Shown: in pieces, positions 35,050 through 45,400 of the stretch | How positions within the stretch are numbered: position 1 is the first letter of the stretch | Layout: every line of letters starts with the position of its first letter | Origin: an uncultured Candidatus Melainabacteria bacterium | GTDB taxonomy: Bacteria; Cyanobacteriota; Vampirovibrionia; Gastranaerophilales; Gastranaerophilaceae | NCBI GenBank assembly: GCA_934754655.1 | Contig: CAKVIC010000009.1 | Span: 22,439-86,438, forward strand | Reading direction: 5' to 3' | DNA: 64,000 bases | Translations under genes and position numbers: made by a program | Notes under the pieces: model-generated | What the model was told of the DNA's origin: nothing | The model's database searches: none | What the model saw: only the letters and a program-made list of their open reading frames with translations

Positions 35050-35099
35050 CTTTCATGTAAATACTTCAAAATGCTACAATTGATATAAAATTACATTAC

Positions 35100-35128
35100 T
35101 TGTAAAAAGTATGTGTAGGTTTTACAAT
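35100..35128 (+). promoter_or_regulatory. promoter of the feoAB fusion gene
   Basis: TTGTAA at 35100-35105, a 17-nt spacer and TACAAT at 35123-35128. The start point would be near 35135, about 20 nt before the ATG. I did not see a clear Fur-type palindrome overlapping it. Confidence 0.6.
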
Positions 35129-35155
35129 ATAACTTGTAAATAGGTGAATGCTTTA

Positions 35156-37513
35156 ATGAAAACGACTTTAGATAAATTGCGTGTCGGAAAAGACGCAATA
35201 ATAGCTGAAATAAATTGTGAAGATACCGCTTTAAGATGTCATATTTTAGATATGGGACTAACTCCTGGTGTAGAGGTTACAATGATAAAAACCGCTCCGA
35301 TGGGTGATCCTATGGAAATTCGCGTTAGAGGTTATGAATTAACATTAAGAAAGCATGATGCGTCAAAAATTTTGATTACATCAATTCATGATGCGCATAA
35401 TTGCAAGCGTGAAAGCCGAGAATTTGAAAATATTGAACACTCTTTAAAAGGTGAAGAAGTTGAATATACTTCAAGAAAAAACAAATTCCCACTAAAAACA
35501 AAATTATCATTAGCTTTAGTTGGAAATCAAAACTGTGGTAAAACAACTTTATTTAATCAATTAACAGGTTCTAGTCAGCGTGTTGGAAATTTCCCTGGAG
35601 TTACAGTTGATAGAACAGATGGAACAATAAAAGAGCATAGTGAAGTTACAATAACTGATTTACCAGGGATTTATTCACTTTCTCCATACAGCAATGAAGA
35701 AATTGTTACGAGAAATTTTATATTAAACGAAAAACCGGATGGAATTATTAATATTGTTGATGCAACAAATATTGAGCGTAACCTCTTTTTAACAACTCAA
35801 TTAATGGAATTAAATGTTCCAATGGTAATTGCACTTAATATGATGGATGAGGTTAATCTTAATGGCGGAAGTATTGATGTTAACGGTTTAGAATCGACAT
35901 TAGGCGTGCCGGTTGTTTTAATTTCTGCGGCACAAAATGAAGGTATCGAAGAGCTTGTTGATCATATAATTAATGTCGCAAAATATTCAGAATATCCAAT
36001 GAGATTAGATTTTTGTGCAGATAAAGACGGAAAAGAAGGTGCTGTTCATAGGTGTATTCATTCTATAAGTCATTTGATTGAAGATAATGCTAAAGCTGTA
36101 AAAATTCCCTTGCGCTTTGCTGCGACAAAGCTGGTAGAAGGTGATAATCTAATGAAAGAATCTCTTGGCTTGGGTGAAAAAGAGATTACTATTTGTGAAC
36201 AAATCATCGTTCAGATGGAAGAAGAAACAAATCTCGATAGAAAAGCTGCAATGGCAGATATGCGTTTTACGTTTATTGAAAAACTTTGTGATAAATATGT
36301 TTTAAAACCACAAGAAAGCGCAGGACATAGGCTTTCTACAAATTTAGATAAAATTTTAACAGGTAAATATACTGCAATTCCGGCTTTTTTAGCAATAATG
36401 GCATTAATTTTTTATTTAACTTTTGGTTCAATTGGAGCTTTTTTGTCAGATTTAATGGCTTTAGGAATTGAAAAATTTACAATAATTGTAGATAATATGC
36501 TGTCAGCTTATGGTTTGAACGAGGTTGTTCACTCTTTAATAATAGATGGTATTTTTGCAGGCGTCGGTAGTGTTTTAAGTTTTTTGCCATTAATAGTCGT
36601 ATTATTTTTCTTTCTATCAATATTAGAAGATACCGGTTACATGGCGCGAGTAGCTTTTGTGATGGATAAAATGCTCAGAAAAATCGGGCTTTCGGGTAGA
36701 AGTTTTGTCCCAATGCTAATTGGTTTTGGTTGTAGTGTTCCTGCAATAATGGCAACTAGAACTTTACCATCTGAACGTGATAGAAAAATGACAATATTTT
36801 TAACACCTTTTATGAGTTGTTCCGCAAAATTGCCGATTTACGCTTTGTTTACAGCCGCATTTTTTGCAAAAAATCAAGTATTAGTGATTATTAGCTTGTA
36901 TTTGCTTGGAATTTTAGTTGGTATAATTTCTGCCTATGTTATGAAATTGTTTATTTTTAAAGGAAAGCCCGTTCCTTTTGTAATGGAATTGCCAAATTAT
37001 AGAATGCCCGGATTTGGTAATGTTTATCGTTTAATATACTTAAAAGCAAAAGATTTTGTAACAAAAGCATTTACATTAATATTTTGGGCAACAATTATTA
37101 TTTGGTTTTTACAAACTTTTGATTTGAAATTAAATTTGGTGTCAAATTCTTCTGAAAGTTTATTGGCGGTTTTAGGAAACATTGTAACACCGATATTTGC
37201 ACCTTTAGGCATTAATGATTGGCGTATTTCTACGGCGTTTATAACAGGTTTTATGGCAAAAGAAAGTGTTGTTAGTACTTTAAGCGTTTTATTAGGCGGT
37301 GATATTGATAAATTACCGTTGTTATTTAATCAATTAACGGCTTTTGTATTTTTGGTGTTTTCACTATTGTATACACCATGTGTGGCAGCGATTGCAACAG
37401 TAAAAAGAGAACTTGGTCGACGTTATGCTTTTTTAGTAATATTGCTACAATGTTCAATTGCTTGGTTTGTAGCTTTTAGTGTTTATAAAATTGGTATAAT
37501 AATTGGTGGTTAA
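35156..37513 (+). CDS. feoB: ferrous iron transporter, FeoA-FeoB fusion
   Basis: A 785-residue fusion. Residues 1-75 are a FeoA (SH3-like) domain with the LRCHILDMGLTPGVEVTMIK signature. The FeoB G domain follows, with G1 GNQNCGKTTLFN, G3 DLPG and the switch GVTVDRT region. The C-terminal half is the FeoB permease, with GYMARVAFVMDKMLRKIGLSGRS and two Gate-type cores. It imports Fe2+ under anoxic conditions. A frame extends to GTG at 35144, but ATG at 35156 has AGGTGA 8 nt upstream. Fusion of FeoA to FeoB is known in several anaerobes. It is closed by a palindromic terminator. Confidence 0.95.
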   Translation: MKTTLDKLRVGKDAIIAEINCEDTALRCHILDMGLTPGVEVTMIKTAPMGDPMEIRVRGYELTLRKHDASKILITSIHDAHNCKRESREFENIEHSLKGEEVEYTSRKNKFPLKTKLSLALVGNQNCGKTTLFNQLTGSSQRVGNFPGVTVDRTDGTIKEHSEVTITDLPGIYSLSPYSNEEIVTRNFILNEKPDGIINIVDATNIERNLFLTTQLMELNVPMVIALNMMDEVNLNGGSIDVNGLESTLGVPVVLISAAQNEGIEELVDHIINVAKYSEYPMRLDFCADKDGKEGAVHRCIHSISHLIEDNAKAVKIPLRFAATKLVEGDNLMKESLGLGEKEITICEQIIVQMEEETNLDRKAAMADMRFTFIEKLCDKYVLKPQESAGHRLSTNLDKILTGKYTAIPAFLAIMALIFYLTFGSIGAFLSDLMALGIEKFTIIVDNMLSAYGLNEVVHSLIIDGIFAGVGSVLSFLPLIVVLFFFLSILEDTGYMARVAFVMDKMLRKIGLSGRSFVPMLIGFGCSVPAIMATRTLPSERDRKMTIFLTPFMSCSAKLPIYALFTAAFFAKNQVLVIISLYLLGILVGIISAYVMKLFIFKGKPVPFVMELPNYRMPGFGNVYRLIYLKAKDFVTKAFTLIFWATIIIWFLQTFDLKLNLVSNSSESLLAVLGNIVTPIFAPLGINDWRISTAFITGFMAKESVVSTLSVLLGGDIDKLPLLFNQLTAFVFLVFSLLYTPCVAAIATVKRELGRRYAFLVILLQCSIAWFVAFSVYKIGIIIGG

Positions 37514-37536
37514 ATTAATTAACCACCAATTTTAAA
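37501..37536. terminator. terminator overlapping the feoB stop codon
   Basis: The inverted repeat AATTGGTGGTTAA / TTAACCACCAATT includes the last codons and stop of feoB and is followed by TTTAAATTTT. Its symmetry lets it also serve the convergent pseudopilin gene. Confidence 0.75.
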
Positions 37537-37553
37537 TTTTATGTGATTTTAAA

Positions 37554-38279
37554 TTATTCCATCCACCTGCCGTTTGCGTATTGGATTTTACCGCCATTTT
37601 GAAAAATATTTGCTGCGCAAAAAGTATAATCATAATGGGTGGTTGTGGTTTCAAAGTTTGAATTAAAAACTTCGGGTTGGCTAGAAGCATCTTGTGCTGC
37701 ATTACCATGATTGTTATTATTGTTATTCTCTTCGGTGTTATTTCCAATTAAAGTTCCACATGTCGTTTGCCCTTGTCCTTTTCTTCCTAGTTGGTCAAAA
37801 GAGCCGGCTGCTCCTACCGGTAAAATTGAGCCATTATTAAACAATGTCACGAAAAATAAATCTCTTCCTGCTCTAGGATTAGGACGATTAGAATTTATAT
37901 TTATTTGAACATTTCTATAAAAATCATTAGCAGGGTTTCTTTGTGGAGTAATATCTTCGCCTGTTGTATTTTCAAAAGTGTAGCTAATACCGTCACGCGT
38001 TGTAAATCCATTTGTATCAACTTGTGTCATAGTTATATAATCAGCTAAAGCCGTAGTATAATTAGTTGAAGTTGTGTCAGTTAAAGAAAGCCTTGAAACA
38101 TTTTTATCAGCTAATAATTGCCTGTTAGCTTGTTCTAAAACTGAAACAGCTTTCATTACTTTTGGACCAGCTTCGCTACCAATAATATTTGTATTAAGTG
38201 TTGGTAATGTAATTGTCGCAACAACTCCAATAATAGCAAGTGTTATTAATACTTCTGCCAAAGTAAACCCTTTTTTCAT
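37554..38279 (-). CDS. type IV pilin-like (pseudopilin) protein
   Basis: A 241-residue prepilin. The N-terminus MKKGFTLAEVLITLAIIGVVA is a class III signal: cleavage after Gly4 and methylation of Phe5, with Glu at mature position 5. The rest has an Asn-run (ENNNNNNHG) and four or so Cys that could make disulfides. It would be a substrate of the secretin/ATPase/platform machine at 48-54 kb. It stands alone here, in the style of scattered minor pilins or pseudopilins. No prepilin peptidase gene is in the window. Confidence 0.85.
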   Translation of the reverse strand: MKKGFTLAEVLITLAIIGVVATITLPTLNTNIIGSEAGPKVMKAVSVLEQANRQLLADKNVSRLSLTDTTSTNYTTALADYITMTQVDTNGFTTRDGISYTFENTTGEDITPQRNPANDFYRNVQININSNRPNPRAGRDLFFVTLFNNGSILPVGAAGSFDQLGRKGQGQTTCGTLIGNNTEENNNNNNHGNAAQDASSQPEVFNSNFETTTTHYDYTFCAANIFQNGGKIQYANGRWME

Positions 38280-38371
38280 AAAAAACCCTCTTCTTAATTT
38301 TTAAAACTCTAACAACAAAATTATATAATATTTAAAATTTGATGTAAATATTTTAAAGTTGTTTGAAGTTT

Positions 38372-39373
38372 TTAATACATCTTTACTAATTTTCTGACGT
38401 CTTTTATTGTTTGTTGAGCAACTTTTCTTGCCTTTTCGGAACCGGTTTTAATAATTTCATATACAATTTCCGGATGTTCTTCATAATAACGTCGTTTTTC
38501 TCTGATTGGTGATAATTTTTCATTTATAACTTTAGCAAGTTGTCTTTTACAATCCGCGCAACCTCTTAAGCCTTTTTCACACTCGCATCTTACTGTTTGA
38601 ATCCCCTCTTTATCACCAAATATATTCCAATATTTGAAAGCAACTTCACACTCATCAGGATGACCTAAATCATCTTTTCTCAATCGGCTTCTATCTGTTA
38701 TTGCTGTCATTATTTTTTTAGTTGTAACTTCTTCTGTATCAGAGATTTTAATATCATTATTAAAAGATTTACCCATTTTGTTACCATCAAGTCCGCAAAT
38801 CAAAGAGCATTCATTTAAAAGCGGTTGAGGTTCTTTAAAATAATCTGTTTTATAGATATTATTAAATCTTCTCATTATATCACGCGTTAATTCAATATGA
38901 GCGACCTGATCTATTCCCACAGGAACAAAATCTGCATTAAATAATAAAATATCAGCTGCCATCAATACTGGATAACCCATTAAACCATAATTAATTTGAG
39001 TTCCAACACCTTCTTTTGTCTTTAAGATTTTTGCCATATCTTTCAAGGTTGGGTCACGTTCAACCCAATTTTGAGGAGTTATCATACTTAAATATATATG
39101 TAATTCTGCTGTTTCTGGAACTAAAGATTGTACATAAATTGTAGATTTTTCCGGATTTATGCCGCAAGCAAGCCAATCTGCCACAACATCAAAAACGTCT
39201 TGACTTAAATTTTCGGTTTTATCGTATTTTGTAGTCAAAGCATGCCAATCTGCAACTTGATAAAAACATTCGTATTGATTTTGTAACTCAACCCAATTTT
39301 TAATAACACCAAGATAATGACCTAAGTGCAATTTCCCTGTAGGGCGCATACCTGACATAATACGTTTTGTCAT
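38372..39373 (-). CDS. trpS: tryptophanyl-tRNA synthetase
   Basis: A 333-residue class I synthetase. The HIGH-like motif is LHLGHYLG and the KMSKS-like motif is NKMGKSFNN. An insert with CEKGLRGCADCKR gives a Cys cluster (with CE before it) of the kind seen in bacterial TrpRS enzymes that bind a metal or [4Fe-4S] group. ATG at 39373 is preferred over the TTG one codon up, because AGGAGG is 6 nt upstream. The gene lies 23 nt downstream of no partner; the amylase gene on the same strand ends 24 nt after it in map order. Confidence 0.95.
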   Translation of the reverse strand: MTKRIMSGMRPTGKLHLGHYLGVIKNWVELQNQYECFYQVADWHALTTKYDKTENLSQDVFDVVADWLACGINPEKSTIYVQSLVPETAELHIYLSMITPQNWVERDPTLKDMAKILKTKEGVGTQINYGLMGYPVLMAADILLFNADFVPVGIDQVAHIELTRDIMRRFNNIYKTDYFKEPQPLLNECSLICGLDGNKMGKSFNNDIKISDTEEVTTKKIMTAITDRSRLRKDDLGHPDECEVAFKYWNIFGDKEGIQTVRCECEKGLRGCADCKRQLAKVINEKLSPIREKRRYYEEHPEIVYEIIKTGSEKARKVAQQTIKDVRKLVKMY

Positions 39374-39396
39374 CAAAAACCTCCTTGAATTACAAA

Positions 39397-40920
39397 TTAT
39401 AACAAATTTTTATCTATTCTTAAAACTTTAATTTCTCCGGCTGAAAAATCTGATATAATTTTATTTTTACGAATTTTATTATAGCTTGAACCTGTTACAT
39501 TTTCAAATAAAGAATTCTTTTTAATGCCGTTTAATTTAATGCAAACATTTTTTTGAGAATTATCAAAATCTAAATTAGCTAAAACGATTACCAAATTATC
39601 TTTATAGAATCTTGAATATGCAATAATTTTATCATTATTGCACTTAAGTTGTGTGAACAAACCTTTTGTTACTAAATCAATATTTTGAGCTCTAAAATCA
39701 AATGCTTTTTGGAAATTGTATTTAATAATTTCAACATTACCTTCAGGTTTTCTAGAAAAATTAAAAATATCGAGTTTACCGTAATGTACAAAATAACTAT
39801 CGTCATCGGTTTCGCTGTGTTTTGCTTTTGAGTTTGCCCATTGATAAAGGTATTTATCACCGGATTGAAAACCATCGACAAAATAAGGATTAAAAGGCAA
39901 TGTCGCCTCTAGCCAACAAATCATTATTGAGAATCGTTCATCACGCTGTACAACAGGGCTGATTTCATCATGGGTTGTAAATGATAATATAACATTTTTT
40001 GCTTCAGGATATGAATTTAATAATTTTTTATTAAATTTAACATGGTTAAAAAATTCTTCAGAGGTTTTCCAATTTTTTAGATTAAAAAAACTGCCATAAT
40101 ATCCATCAAACCCAACTTCTAGTAATTTATTATAAGGCGTGAATACTGCAAATTTTGAAGGTGGTTCGCGCCAAGAATCAGAGGCTTCTGCTAAATACAT
40201 AAAATTTGGATTTTTTTCTCTTGAATAGTTTATTAATTCTTTCCAAAATTTTGCGGGTTTAATAGTTGCAACATCTGCTCTAATTCCGTCAGCGCCTAAA
40301 GATATAATCATATCAATAAAATTTTTGTGCGCTTGAATTAAATCTTCATTAAGATTATCATCTTTACCTGTATTAAATAATCTAACATCTGTCCAATCAG
40401 CAGGAACTATAGAAACAGATTTTTTATTTTTTACAAAGTATTCAGGATGGTCCAAAAATAAATCATAAGCTCCGCAACTTGGTAAATCAATGATTACAAA
40501 GATTCCGCGCTTGTGGCATTCTTCTATAAAAAGTTTCGCTTGTTCTTTTGCAGGGATTGTGGATGTTAAATCAATCAATTGAGGGTTTATTGATGAAAAA
40601 TCAGAAATTGCATATAAAGAGCCTGCGGTTCCTAATGCTTTTAATTTTCCAGTAGGAGTTATTGGTAGTAGGTGAAGTGTATTTATGTGTAGGTTTTTAA
40701 TTTCATCAAGTCTATCTATTGCATTTAAAAAATTACCGCTCACTTCGTTCGCGTCAATAATTTCGTCATGGTTTAAATCTTTAGCGTTAAAATTTCTAAT
40801 ATTTATAGAACATATATTGGCATGCCCATTTTGAAAAAGTTCTCTTAAACATTCTTTTGCAATACAAAAATTTGAAAATAAAACTAATATTAAAAGAGTT
40901 GTTAAAATTTTAAATTTCAT
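39397..40920 (-). CDS. secreted GH13 alpha-amylase-family protein
   Basis: A 507-residue glycoside hydrolase with a signal peptide (about 1-21, ending IAK). The GH13 residues are present: nucleophile Asp216 (DGIRADVAT), acid/base Glu245 (YLAEASDSW) and stabiliser Asp318 (TTHDEIS). Residues near 50-61 (DLNHDEIIDANE) make a full EF-hand or dockerin-like calcium loop before the TIM barrel. The substrate is probably an alpha-glucan or related sugar; transferase activity cannot be excluded. It is followed by trpS on the same strand, with the flagellin terminator upstream, so it probably has its own promoter. Confidence 0.87.
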   Translation of the reverse strand: MKFKILTTLLILVLFSNFCIAKECLRELFQNGHANICSINIRNFNAKDLNHDEIIDANEVSGNFLNAIDRLDEIKNLHINTLHLLPITPTGKLKALGTAGSLYAISDFSSINPQLIDLTSTIPAKEQAKLFIEECHKRGIFVIIDLPSCGAYDLFLDHPEYFVKNKKSVSIVPADWTDVRLFNTGKDDNLNEDLIQAHKNFIDMIISLGADGIRADVATIKPAKFWKELINYSREKNPNFMYLAEASDSWREPPSKFAVFTPYNKLLEVGFDGYYGSFFNLKNWKTSEEFFNHVKFNKKLLNSYPEAKNVILSFTTHDEISPVVQRDERFSIMICWLEATLPFNPYFVDGFQSGDKYLYQWANSKAKHSETDDDSYFVHYGKLDIFNFSRKPEGNVEIIKYNFQKAFDFRAQNIDLVTKGLFTQLKCNNDKIIAYSRFYKDNLVIVLANLDFDNSQKNVCIKLNGIKKNSLFENVTGSSYNKIRKNKIISDFSAGEIKVLRIDKNLL

Positions 40921-40954
40921 TTAAACCTTCTTTTTTAATTATTTTAGCATAAAA

Positions 40955-40985
40955 ATACAAAGCCCCCGCATACGCGGGGGCTTCA
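40955..40985 (-). terminator. terminator of the flagellin gene
   Basis: A very GC-rich palindrome (AAGCCCCCGC / GCGGGGGCTT) just past the flagellin stop, with TTTGTATTTTT on the minus strand. It is the strongest hairpin in the window. Confidence 0.9.
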
Positions 40986-41008
40986 ATTACATAATTATTT
41001 AATCAATC

Positions 41009-42091
41009 TTATATCAAATTCAAAGCAATACTAGGAGTTTGGTTAGCGGTTGACAACAATGTAGCAGAAGATTGTTGTAATATTTGATATTTAATATAAT
41101 TTGATGCTTCGGTCGCAACATCAGCGTCCTTAATAGATGAATTAGCTGATACAATATTCTCCTTTTGAACACTTATCGCATCAACAGCTGATTCAACACG
41201 GTTCATATATGCACCAATTAAAGCTGTTCTTGCAGAAACATTTTCAATTGCATCGTCTATGAAATATAAGAATTCACGTGCTGTTGCATCATCTGTATAA
41301 ACGGCATCACAAATAGCTGTTATACAAGAAGTTGTTGCTATAGAAGCGCCTTCATCATTTGGGTCATAAGTTGCGTTTTGGATTTGTTTATATCTTGTGG
41401 CATCACTATAATCGTAACTTTTGCCGTTTGGTAATGTTACAGGAGTTCCCGTAATTCTAGCTTGTAAAGCTGATGTATCGTCATCAGCGTTAGCTCTTTG
41501 ATACCATGCTGCTTGTCCGCCAGCACATTGAGAATTTCCATCAATAAATAACGCTGTGCATCTTGCTGATTCAAAAATTGTAGATTTCAAATTGATAATA
41601 TTTGGTTTGCCGGCATTATTACTAACTTGCAAGTTTACACCTGTTCCTGAAGTTGCCGCAGTGCTTGTACCGTCTAATAATTGTATACCGTTAAAGTCGA
41701 TAACGCTACATAAACGATTAATTTCAAGCATTCTTTGTTCAACTTCTGTTCTGATTGCTGTCATTGATGATGTTCCATAAGTTCCGTTTGCAGCTTGTTC
41801 AGTCAAATCTCTAATACGTTGTAGATAATCACCAACAATATTTAGAACACCTTCTGCGGTATCTAAAAGTGATAGCCCCATTGTTGCATTTGATTCTGCT
41901 ACATCGTAACCAGATATTTGAGCTTCCATTCTTGTTGAAACAGCACTACCCGCTGCATCGTCCTTACCAGAGTTAATTCTGTAGCCGGTTGACAATCTTT
42001 CCATTGCTGTGTTCATGCCTGTTGTCGCTTGTGACAAGTTTCTTTGCGCCGTTAATGACGCCAAGTTTGTGTTAATTGTAATTGAAGCCAT
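41009..42091 (-). CDS. flagellin
   Basis: A 360-residue flagellin. The conserved D0/D1 N-terminus begins MASITINTNLASLTAQRNL, and the C-terminus ends with STANQTPSIALNLI. The LQRIRDLTEQAANGT segment (near 90-104) corresponds to the TLR5-contacting helix. The variable centre (about 145-275) is short. Five Cys (128, 178, 189, 256, 261) are unusual for a flagellin. ATG at 42091 follows AGGAG by 7 nt; a TTG two codons up is rejected. The gene is monocistronic, with a strong terminator. No convincing sigma-28 promoter was found in the 377-nt upstream gap. Confidence 0.95.
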   Translation of the reverse strand: MASITINTNLASLTAQRNLSQATTGMNTAMERLSTGYRINSGKDDAAGSAVSTRMEAQISGYDVAESNATMGLSLLDTAEGVLNIVGDYLQRIRDLTEQAANGTYGTSSMTAIRTEVEQRMLEINRLCSVIDFNGIQLLDGTSTAATSGTGVNLQVSNNAGKPNIINLKSTIFESARCTALFIDGNSQCAGGQAAWYQRANADDDTSALQARITGTPVTLPNGKSYDYSDATRYKQIQNATYDPNDEGASIATTSCITAICDAVYTDDATAREFLYFIDDAIENVSARTALIGAYMNRVESAVDAISVQKENIVSANSSIKDADVATEASNYIKYQILQQSSATLLSTANQTPSIALNLI

Positions 42092-42468
42092 TTTCAATCT
42101 CCTTTTTTTTCTTGTGTTTCTTCCTTGATAAATTTATTAAATAAATTTTTTCTCGTCTTATTTGGGTTTAAAAAAAATAAAAATTCTTTTATAAACTCGT
42201 GATATTTTAATGTTCAATTTACAATAAATGCTAAATAGCTTTTATTGCTGGGGTTTAAGTTTTTTATTCTTACACTATTATGTTAAAGTATTTTTAGTAA
42301 AATTAATATTAATAAATAGTTACAAATTTTTACAACTTAAGTATGGTATTTATAAGTTTTTGTTGTATAATGAAAGCAAGGAAATTTATTAATGCTGTGT
42401 GTTGTCATTTTTATGGTGGTTGACCTGGCAAATTGATTAACATAAAAGTATGCGATAAGGAGTGTATC
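42092..42468. other. gene-free divergent gap between flagellin and giant GH13 genes
   Basis: This 377-nt AT-rich region has no gene. It must hold the promoters of both divergent genes, but I could not find a clear sigma-28 (TAAA-N15-GCCGATAA) or well-spaced sigma-70 site by eye. Confidence 0.6.
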
Positions 42469-45400
42469 ATGTTAGTAAATCGAACAAACTTATTCACCAC
42501 AAAACCTATTTTTAAAGGTTATAAACACGAATATGATAATGCCGGAAACTCCATTTTTAAGTTTAATTATCCTTTTGATAGTAATTCTCAAAAAGGTGTA
42601 ATTGAAATTTATCCTGTTAAAGAAAATAAAAATAAACATATAGGTTACAATAGCGATAAAAATGATTATACTTTATTAACTCAAAATCCTTATACGTATG
42701 AGTTAAAAGAAGGTGGAACTTACATTGATGTTAATAAAATTCCAGAATCAATGAATACTGATAAATTCATATATAGAATTAGTATTAATAACAAGCCGGT
42801 CGCGGATACAGGTTTAAAAGTTAATGACAATAAATACACTTTGTTTACAACCAAGGGGACAGCTCCAATGATACAAGGTGCAGCATGTCTTACCATGCCG
42901 GATTCTCATCGTCCTGGTGCATACTATGCAAGTTACACTGATGCAAATACAGGAAGTGTTTTATATAGTATTAAAAAGCAAAAAGAAGCTGAGAGCACTA
43001 TTAAAAATACAGCCAATAAGCTTGGCGGAAGCTTGGCTGGTATAGAATATGATATTCCAAAATTTAAAGATATGGGGTTTAAAACTCTTTTTTCAACACC
43101 AATAGCAGGTGGCGACAATGTCAATTATAGTGCATATTGGACTAAAAATAATATGCAAATGGCCAAGAATATCGGAAATATTGATAATTTCAAAACTTTT
43201 TCTGAAAAATTATTTAAAAATGGTATGACAACTGCTTTTGATGGAACGTTTACTTCTGAAGGATTAGAAGGTATACATTTACAATATGCCCTAAGATGGG
43301 CAGATAAAAAACCTCAATCTTATTATTGGTTTAAGTTGTGTGGTTTGCAGGATGAGCCAATGCAAATTGGGGTAATTCCAAAGAATAAGGAAAATATGCG
43401 CTTTAGGGTTATTAATTCAACTGTTGTTTATGATGAGAAAACGAATTCTATTAAGCCTAATAAGGATTATAATCCTAAAAAAGAAACTATTTTTCAGATA
43501 TATGATGCGACTCAAGTTACAGCGGAGCAGTTAGCTGATGCTAATAAGCTTATTGATGGTTATACAAAATCTCAATCTCAAAATGAGCTTGCGACAAATA
43601 GTTATAATGATATTATAATGCCTTATGCTTTTGAAATTAATCCAAAAGAATATGAAAGTAATCTTAAAGATTTTGTAAAAAGAAATAAGGGGAAAGACAA
43701 TAAAGTTACTTTAAATTCTGCGGATGGGGCGTTAATTGTTGGTAATTTTACTAATTTTAGAATTGGTCGAGAAACTCAAGGCGCTGTAACTTGGGATGGC
43801 AATAATGATATGATAAAACTTAATTATCATTTATCAGGATTTGATGATAAAATGGATTCTTCAATAGCTTCTTCTGCACAGAGAGAAATTGAAAAAACTT
43901 TAAAAGAGCGTGGTGCTTATGAAGTTCAAGATTTGGTATTACAATCTGCTAAATATTGGACACACAAAGTTAACGAAATACAAACATTGTATTCTGTAAA
44001 AGCGTTAAAAAATGTTAAAAATGTTGAAGATATAAATGAATTAATACAAAAAGGTGAATTACCTAAAGAGGTTAATGTTTCTCAAACAGAATTTAACAAT
44101 ATTATAAATGGTTGGTATGACTTGAAACCAAAAGGTGTTTTAACTAAGCAAGAAGCAACATTACAAGCTTTAATGTCATTGCCTTTAGATTCGCTTGAAT
44201 TTGGTGAAAATACTGTTGGAGTTTTAGCAACATCATATTTTTCAAATAGAGCTATAAATGATGAAACTTTAGGCAAAACTCGTTTTGAGTTAATGAATTT
44301 AGAAAATCCTCAACTGATTGAGCCGTATAAGAAAAATTATGAAAAGGTTAATAATTTATTTAAAAATCAATTAAATGATTTTGCAAATAAAATTGTTGAA
44401 AAACTTAACTTGGAGTTGTCAGAAAAATTGTTAACTTCTGATAATAATTATACAGAATATGGCGAATATGTTATAGAACAGTTTGGACAAGCAATCGCAA
44501 AATATGCATTGTTAAAAGCGTTGTACGGTGATAATATGCCTGTTAAAATGCTTGAAAATGGTGATATAACTTATGATTATGAAACAATAAAAAATAATAC
44601 GACATTAAAAAGCCTTGGAATAAAAGCAAATACTCCACAAGAAGAAGCGGAAATGTTAACAAATTTAATTGAAAAAGGTTTAAACAAAATATCAGATAAA
44701 GATGTAGAATTTTTAGCAAACGCATTTGCAAAAAATCTTCAGGGGACAAACACTCAAAGTTTTAGATTAGCAGAAGCTCTTGTAAAAAAATCTGGCTTGG
44801 GGCTTTCTTGGCGTTTGGATGCAATGAAAGATGTGGGTGACATGGACGCAATTAGAAGTGGCGAAATGTCTTTTGGTGATGCAATGTCAAATGTAACAAA
44901 AGTTTGGGGAAATTTTGTTAAAGCCGTGAAAAGTGAAAACCCTAACTCAAATATTGTTGCAGAAATCACTGATATTTATCAATTAATGCAAGATAATTAT
45001 GGCAAAAATGCCGATATGAACGATAAAAATTTTAGATTTGATAAAAATTTCAAAAATTATCAAGATGCTTTAAATAAATTGATAACCGAAACAGGAGTTA
45101 CTACAGAAGCTGCCTATTCTTATTTCTTCACAGATTTATTAAAAATGTTTTCTCCTGAATTTGAGTATGGAAATGCATTAGAGAAAATTGCAGATAGAAA
45201 TTCAAATTTAAGGGCAAAACTTGAAGAACTTATTAATACTCGAGATGCTGATTATTTGAGAAATTTGTATTCATTTGCCGATAACCATGATAAACCAAGT
45301 GTTTTACACGGTTTAGCGCTTGATATGCAATTATTTAATTCAAATCTTGAAACGGAGAAACAAAGAAGTTTTGCAGCCTATGTGCTTAATCCTGAAATAA

